Assembly: GCA_045634305.1 (NCBI GenBank)
Contig: JAZQZZ010000025.1
Location: 18,220 to 82,219, forward strand
DNA from: HGM04593 sp045634305
Lineage (GTDB): Bacteria > Bacteroidota > Bacteroidia > Bacteroidales > Bacteroidaceae
Direction of reading: 5' to 3'
Length of the DNA stretch: 64,000 nt
Shown here piece after piece: positions 60,761 through 64,000 of the stretch (positions within the stretch are counted from its first letter, which is position 1; every line of letters begins with the position of its first letter). The translations under genes were made by a program, and so were the position numbers. The notes under the pieces were generated by a model. That model worked only from the letters and a program-made list of their open reading frames with translations, made no database searches and was not told the DNA's origin.

Positions 60761-62671
60761 ATGAAATTTCCCAGGTTTTACATAAAAAAGTTGGATGGTT
60801 TCATTATTAAGGCCTTTTTGAAAAATCTAATGGCAACATTCTTTATTTGCCTTTTCATTTTTATTGTACAGTTGCTGTGGAAATGGATAGATGATTTTGT
60901 TGATAAGGGACTTGACATGTCCATTATAGCAAAATTCTTTATGCTTGGTTCGGTATCACTCATATCAAAAGCACTTCCGTTGGCTATTTTGCTTGCTGCA
61001 TTGATGACATTCGGCAACATGGGTGAGAAACTTGAGTTACTGGCAATAAAATCGGCAGGTGTACCACTGATAAGAACAATAGTACCGTTGATTGTATGTT
61101 GCTCTATTTTGGGTGGAATATCATTCTACATGCAGAATTACGTAACTCCTTTGGCGCAAAGTAAGTTATTGAGGATGATGTACTCGATTAAACAGACATC
61201 ACCCGAAAGTGATATAGTGGAAAGGATTTTCTATAACAAGATTGAGGGGTACAGCATATATGTGAATCACAAGAATTATGATACCGGAATTCTTTATGAC
61301 GTTACAATATACGACATGACTGCCGGTTTCGAAAAGACAAATATCCTTGTTTCGGACTCGGCCATAATTAAGAATACCATTGACGAGAAACACATGATTC
61401 TGTCAATGTTCTCGGGCGAACAGTTCTCGAACCTTGACGATGACAATATAAACAAGAAGAACACGCCATACCGCCGTGAGAGCTTTACAAGAAAGGATGT
61501 TATTATTGAAACTGATGGTGGTTTTGAGATAAAGGATGCTGATTTCCTGAAGACAAGAGCCGATGGAAAAAATATGAAGGAGCTTAAGAGGGATATTGAC
61601 TCTCTCAAGGTTTCCAATGACAGCATAGGAAAAGAGAATCTCAGATATTTGAGAAGAAACAACTATAATGATAAAGTTGTGCTTGACCGGAATGACTCTA
61701 CGTTGATGACAAAGGAGGGTATATACTGGATGAATGTTGACAGTATATATAATGCAGCCACCAACAAAACTAAACTTATGTGGAAAAGAGATGTACAAAG
61801 GAGTATTACATCTCTTAGAAGCACATATAATATAAACGATAAGATTCTTCATCAGCTTGACAAGGACCTTAACAAGCATAAGATTTATTGGTGGGAAAAG
61901 ATTACCTTGTCACTTGGATGTATAATATTCCTGCTCATTGGTGCACCACTCGGCTCAATTGTGAGAAAAGGTGGACTGGGATATCCTATAATAATATCTG
62001 TAGCTACATTCATTCTTTATTATATTCTTGACACCTCAGGCTCAAAGATGGCAAGTGAAGGTGTATGGAAGATTTGGTTCGGATCATGGTGGAGCACAAT
62101 AATTCTGTTACCGATGGGACTATTCTTCACATACCAGGCAAACAAGGATTCAGGTGTATTGAATAATTTTGATATAAAGAATCTATTAAGGAAGATTTTC
62201 AAACTATCGGATAAGAGATATATTACAATTAAAGAGGTTATTATTGAAACACCTGATTATAAAGAATGCCATAATAATCTCAATGATATATATGATATCA
62301 TACGGAGTTATAAGATAAAGAATAAACTGAAACACTTACCTACGCTGAAGTATGTATTCTTCAATGAAAAGGATGATACTCTTATAAAACTGGAAGAAAA
62401 ACTTGAAAAAACGGTCGAAGAACTCAGTAACAGTAAATACAGAAGTATTATTATACAACTGAACGAGATGCCTGTTTTGGCAATAAGACCGGTTTCTTCA
62501 CCTTTCAGGAAGAGTTGGATGAATATTATATTGCTTTTTATAATACCTTTGAGTATTTTTGTATACGCACGTTCAATAAGATTCAGAATAAAACTATTGA
62601 TAGACCTAACAAAGGTTGAAAGGAAAATAAAAGAGATTAACGAGATTATAAAAAAGGAAAAACTTATATGA
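60761..62671 (+). CDS. LptF/LptG-family permease
   Basis: 636 residues, YjgP/YjgQ permease. Three membrane helices at the N-terminus (about 13-110), a periplasmic beta-jellyroll region (about 110-370), and helices in the second half (about 375-470). It forms the membrane part of the lipopolysaccharide exporter with LptB and LptC. Beyond the usual 350-480 residues it carries a cytoplasmic tail of about 150 residues and an extra hydrophobic stretch (MNIILLFIIPLSIFVYA near 587-603) with a Lys-rich end, common in Bacteroidales orthologues. The stop overlaps ribBA by 4 nt. Confidence 0.9.
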   Translation: MKFPRFYIKKLDGFIIKAFLKNLMATFFICLFIFIVQLLWKWIDDFVDKGLDMSIIAKFFMLGSVSLISKALPLAILLAALMTFGNMGEKLELLAIKSAGVPLIRTIVPLIVCCSILGGISFYMQNYVTPLAQSKLLRMMYSIKQTSPESDIVERIFYNKIEGYSIYVNHKNYDTGILYDVTIYDMTAGFEKTNILVSDSAIIKNTIDEKHMILSMFSGEQFSNLDDDNINKKNTPYRRESFTRKDVIIETDGGFEIKDADFLKTRADGKNMKELKRDIDSLKVSNDSIGKENLRYLRRNNYNDKVVLDRNDSTLMTKEGIYWMNVDSIYNAATNKTKLMWKRDVQRSITSLRSTYNINDKILHQLDKDLNKHKIYWWEKITLSLGCIIFLLIGAPLGSIVRKGGLGYPIIISVATFILYYILDTSGSKMASEGVWKIWFGSWWSTIILLPMGLFFTYQANKDSGVLNNFDIKNLLRKIFKLSDKRYITIKEVIIETPDYKECHNNLNDIYDIIRSYKIKNKLKHLPTLKYVFFNEKDDTLIKLEEKLEKTVEELSNSKYRSIIIQLNEMPVLAIRPVSSPFRKSWMNIILLFIIPLSIFVYARSIRFRIKLLIDLTKVERKIKEINEIIKKEKLI

Positions 62672-63891
62672 GTAACTTTAAATTAAATACAATAGAGGAG
62701 GCTCTAGATGATTTCAGAGAGGGAAAATTCCTTATTGTTGTCGACGATGAAGACAGAGAGAATGAGGGCGACTTTATAATAGCTGCCGAGAAGATTACCC
62801 CTGAGGCGGTAAACTTCATGCTTAAGAACGGACGTGGAGTGTTGTGTGCTCCAATAACAATGTCGCGCTGTAAAGAACTTGACCTGGCTCCGCAGGTAAG
62901 TTCAAACACAAGCCTTCTGGGAACACCTTTCACTGTTACCATTGACAAGGTCGAAGGTTGCTCTACCGGTGTATCAACAGCCGACCGTGCAGCAACAATC
63001 AAAGCTTTGGCATCACCCGAAAGTAAACCCGAGACTTTTGCACGTCCGGGACATATTAACCCGTTGTATGCGCAGGATAATGGCGTTTTGCGCCGTGCCG
63101 GACATACCGAGGCAAGTATTGATCTTGCCCGCCTTGCAGGACTCTACCCTGCTGCTGCACTCATTGAAATTATGAATGAGGATGGTACAATGGCACGTAT
63201 GCCACAGTTGATAGAGATAGCAAAAGAGCATAACCTTAAAATAATATCAATCAAAGACCTTATTGAATACAGACTTAAAAAGGAGTCTATTGTTGAACAG
63301 GGTGAAGAGGTTGATATGCCAACCGAATTCGGACATTTCCGCCTTATACCATTCCGCCAGAAATCGAATGGTCTGGAGCATGTGGCTCTTATAAAGGGAG
63401 AGTGGAACGAGGATGAACCTATACTTGTACGCGTACATTCATCATGTATCACCGGCGACATATTCGGTTCACAGCGTTGCGACTGCGGCTCACAACTGCA
63501 TGAGGCTATGAAACTAATCAACGAGACTGGTAAAGGTGTCATAGTATACCTTAACCAGGAAGGACGCGGTATTGGACTTATGAACAAGATGCGTGCATAT
63601 AAACTACAGGAAGAGGGAATGGACACTGTTGATGCAAACCTATGTCTTGGATTCAAGGCTGATGAGAGGGATTACGGCGTAGGCGCCGAGATTCTGCGCA
63701 AGGTTGGAGTACACAACATGCGCCTCATAACCAACAACCCGGTAAAACGTATTGGACTCGAGAGTTATGGACTTACAATAAAAGAGATTGTTGGGATTGA
63801 GATTGAGCCTAACAACCACAACTCGCGCTACCTGCATACCAAGGCCGAGCGTATGGGACATACACTACATTTCTGCAATAAAAATAACTAA
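62668..63891 (+). CDS. ribBA: Bifunctional DHBP synthase / GTP cyclohydrolase II
   Basis: 407 residues, two riboflavin enzymes fused. The DHBP synthase domain (about 1-205) shows VDDEDRENEGDF at 25-36 (acidic metal site) and RPGHINPLYAQ near 128-138. The cyclohydrolase II domain (about 206-407) has zinc cysteines C260, C271 and C273 (CITGDIFGSQRCDC) and the loop NQEGRGIGL near 298-306. All catalytic residues are present. Coupled to lptF by an ATGA overlap. No FMN riboswitch is seen before the operon. Confidence 0.96.
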   Translation: MSNFKLNTIEEALDDFREGKFLIVVDDEDRENEGDFIIAAEKITPEAVNFMLKNGRGVLCAPITMSRCKELDLAPQVSSNTSLLGTPFTVTIDKVEGCSTGVSTADRAATIKALASPESKPETFARPGHINPLYAQDNGVLRRAGHTEASIDLARLAGLYPAAALIEIMNEDGTMARMPQLIEIAKEHNLKIISIKDLIEYRLKKESIVEQGEEVDMPTEFGHFRLIPFRQKSNGLEHVALIKGEWNEDEPILVRVHSSCITGDIFGSQRCDCGSQLHEAMKLINETGKGVIVYLNQEGRGIGLMNKMRAYKLQEEGMDTVDANLCLGFKADERDYGVGAEILRKVGVHNMRLITNNPVKRIGLESYGLTIKEIVGIEIEPNNHNSRYLHTKAERMGHTLHFCNKNN

Positions 63892-63903
63892 CATAATTAT
63901 TAT

Positions 63904-64000
63904 ATGAACAAATTATCAGACCGCGTAAACCGATTGGCGCCATCGGCAACATTGGCAATGTCACAGAAGAGCCAGGAGTTGAAAGCACAGGGCGTAGACG
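63904..64000 (+). CDS. Pyridoxal-phosphate aminotransferase (AspC-like), 3' end outside window
   Basis: 32 codons visible from the ATG at 63904: MNKLSDRVNRLAPSATLAMSQ and then KSQELKAQGVDV. The start matches class I aminotransferases annotated as aspartate aminotransferase, in which SxTLAMSxKAxELKAxG is the usual N-terminal signature. Begins 12 nt after ribBA. The catalytic part is not in the window, so substrate choice cannot be judged. Confidence 0.85.
   Translation, partial: MNKLSDRVNRLAPSATLAMSQKSQELKAQGVD

Noticed and set aside
62540..62668. FMN riboswitch for ribBA
   Set aside because: ribBA overlaps lptF by 4 nt and the lptF leader has only a simple hairpin, with none of the six-helix FMN aptamer motifs.
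1..64000. CRISPR array
   Set aside because: No set of regularly spaced short direct repeats was noticed in any intergenic gap.

Overview
The window is a chromosomal segment of an anaerobic Bacteroidota member, most likely order Bacteroidales. Genus cannot be fixed from the sequence alone. The evidence is lineage-typical genes (GldH lipoprotein, RicT/PSP1 protein, START-like protein, DUF2723 membrane protein, long LepB, LptF with an extra C-terminal domain, GPH symporter, PepSY-like secreted proteins), promoters matching the Bacteroidota signal TTTG-N19-TAnnTTTG, and little Shine-Dalgarno signal. Fumarate reductase FrdCAB, anaerobic ribonucleotide reductase NrdDG and oxygen-independent use of L-aspartate oxidase fit an anaerobic, fumarate-respiring life.

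Layout. 1-9.3 kb: 3' part of priA, a DUF2723 glycosyltransferase-like protein, a NodB deacetylase, queG and nadB. 9.3-14.1 kb: an accessory island between nadB and purH with unrecognised small genes, ORF remnants, a protein that copies the N-terminus and a degraded region 2 of the housekeeping sigma factor, and a TIR-transmembrane-FISUMP fusion. 14.3-21.6 kb: purH followed by the rod-shape operon mreB-mreC-mreD-mrdA-rodA. 21.6-28.4 kb (minus strand): dapB, lepB, WbqC-like, metF, holB, ricT, gldH. 28.5-30.3 kb (minus): acyltransferase and Crp/Fnr regulator. 30.5-41.1 kb: metG, then a surface-polysaccharide group (flippase, two GT4-type and one GT2 glycosyltransferases, YfhO membrane protein) and an M24 aminopeptidase. 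41.2-46.1 kb: fabK (minus), a 57-residue membrane microprotein, and frdCAB. 46.2-49.7 kb (minus): PepSY-like protein; PAP2 phosphatase-GT2-Stealth phosphotransferase operon. 49.9-54.0 kb: rnr and an OmpR-type two-component system. 54.2-57.0 kb (minus): nrdD-nrdG. 57.2-64 kb: GPH sugar symporter, a second PepSY-like gene plus a PepSY-like lipoprotein, tRNA-Met, START-like protein, lptF, ribBA and the start of an aminotransferase gene.

Most of the window is ordinary core genome. The parts that deserve attention are the 9.3-14.1 kb island, above all the sigma-factor mimic and the TIR-FISUMP receptor-like protein, and a roughly 49-bp element present upstream of both unlinked PepSY-like genes. That element carries an 11-bp-period direct repeat of the kind read by OmpR/PhoB-family regulators, and such a regulator is encoded between the two copies.
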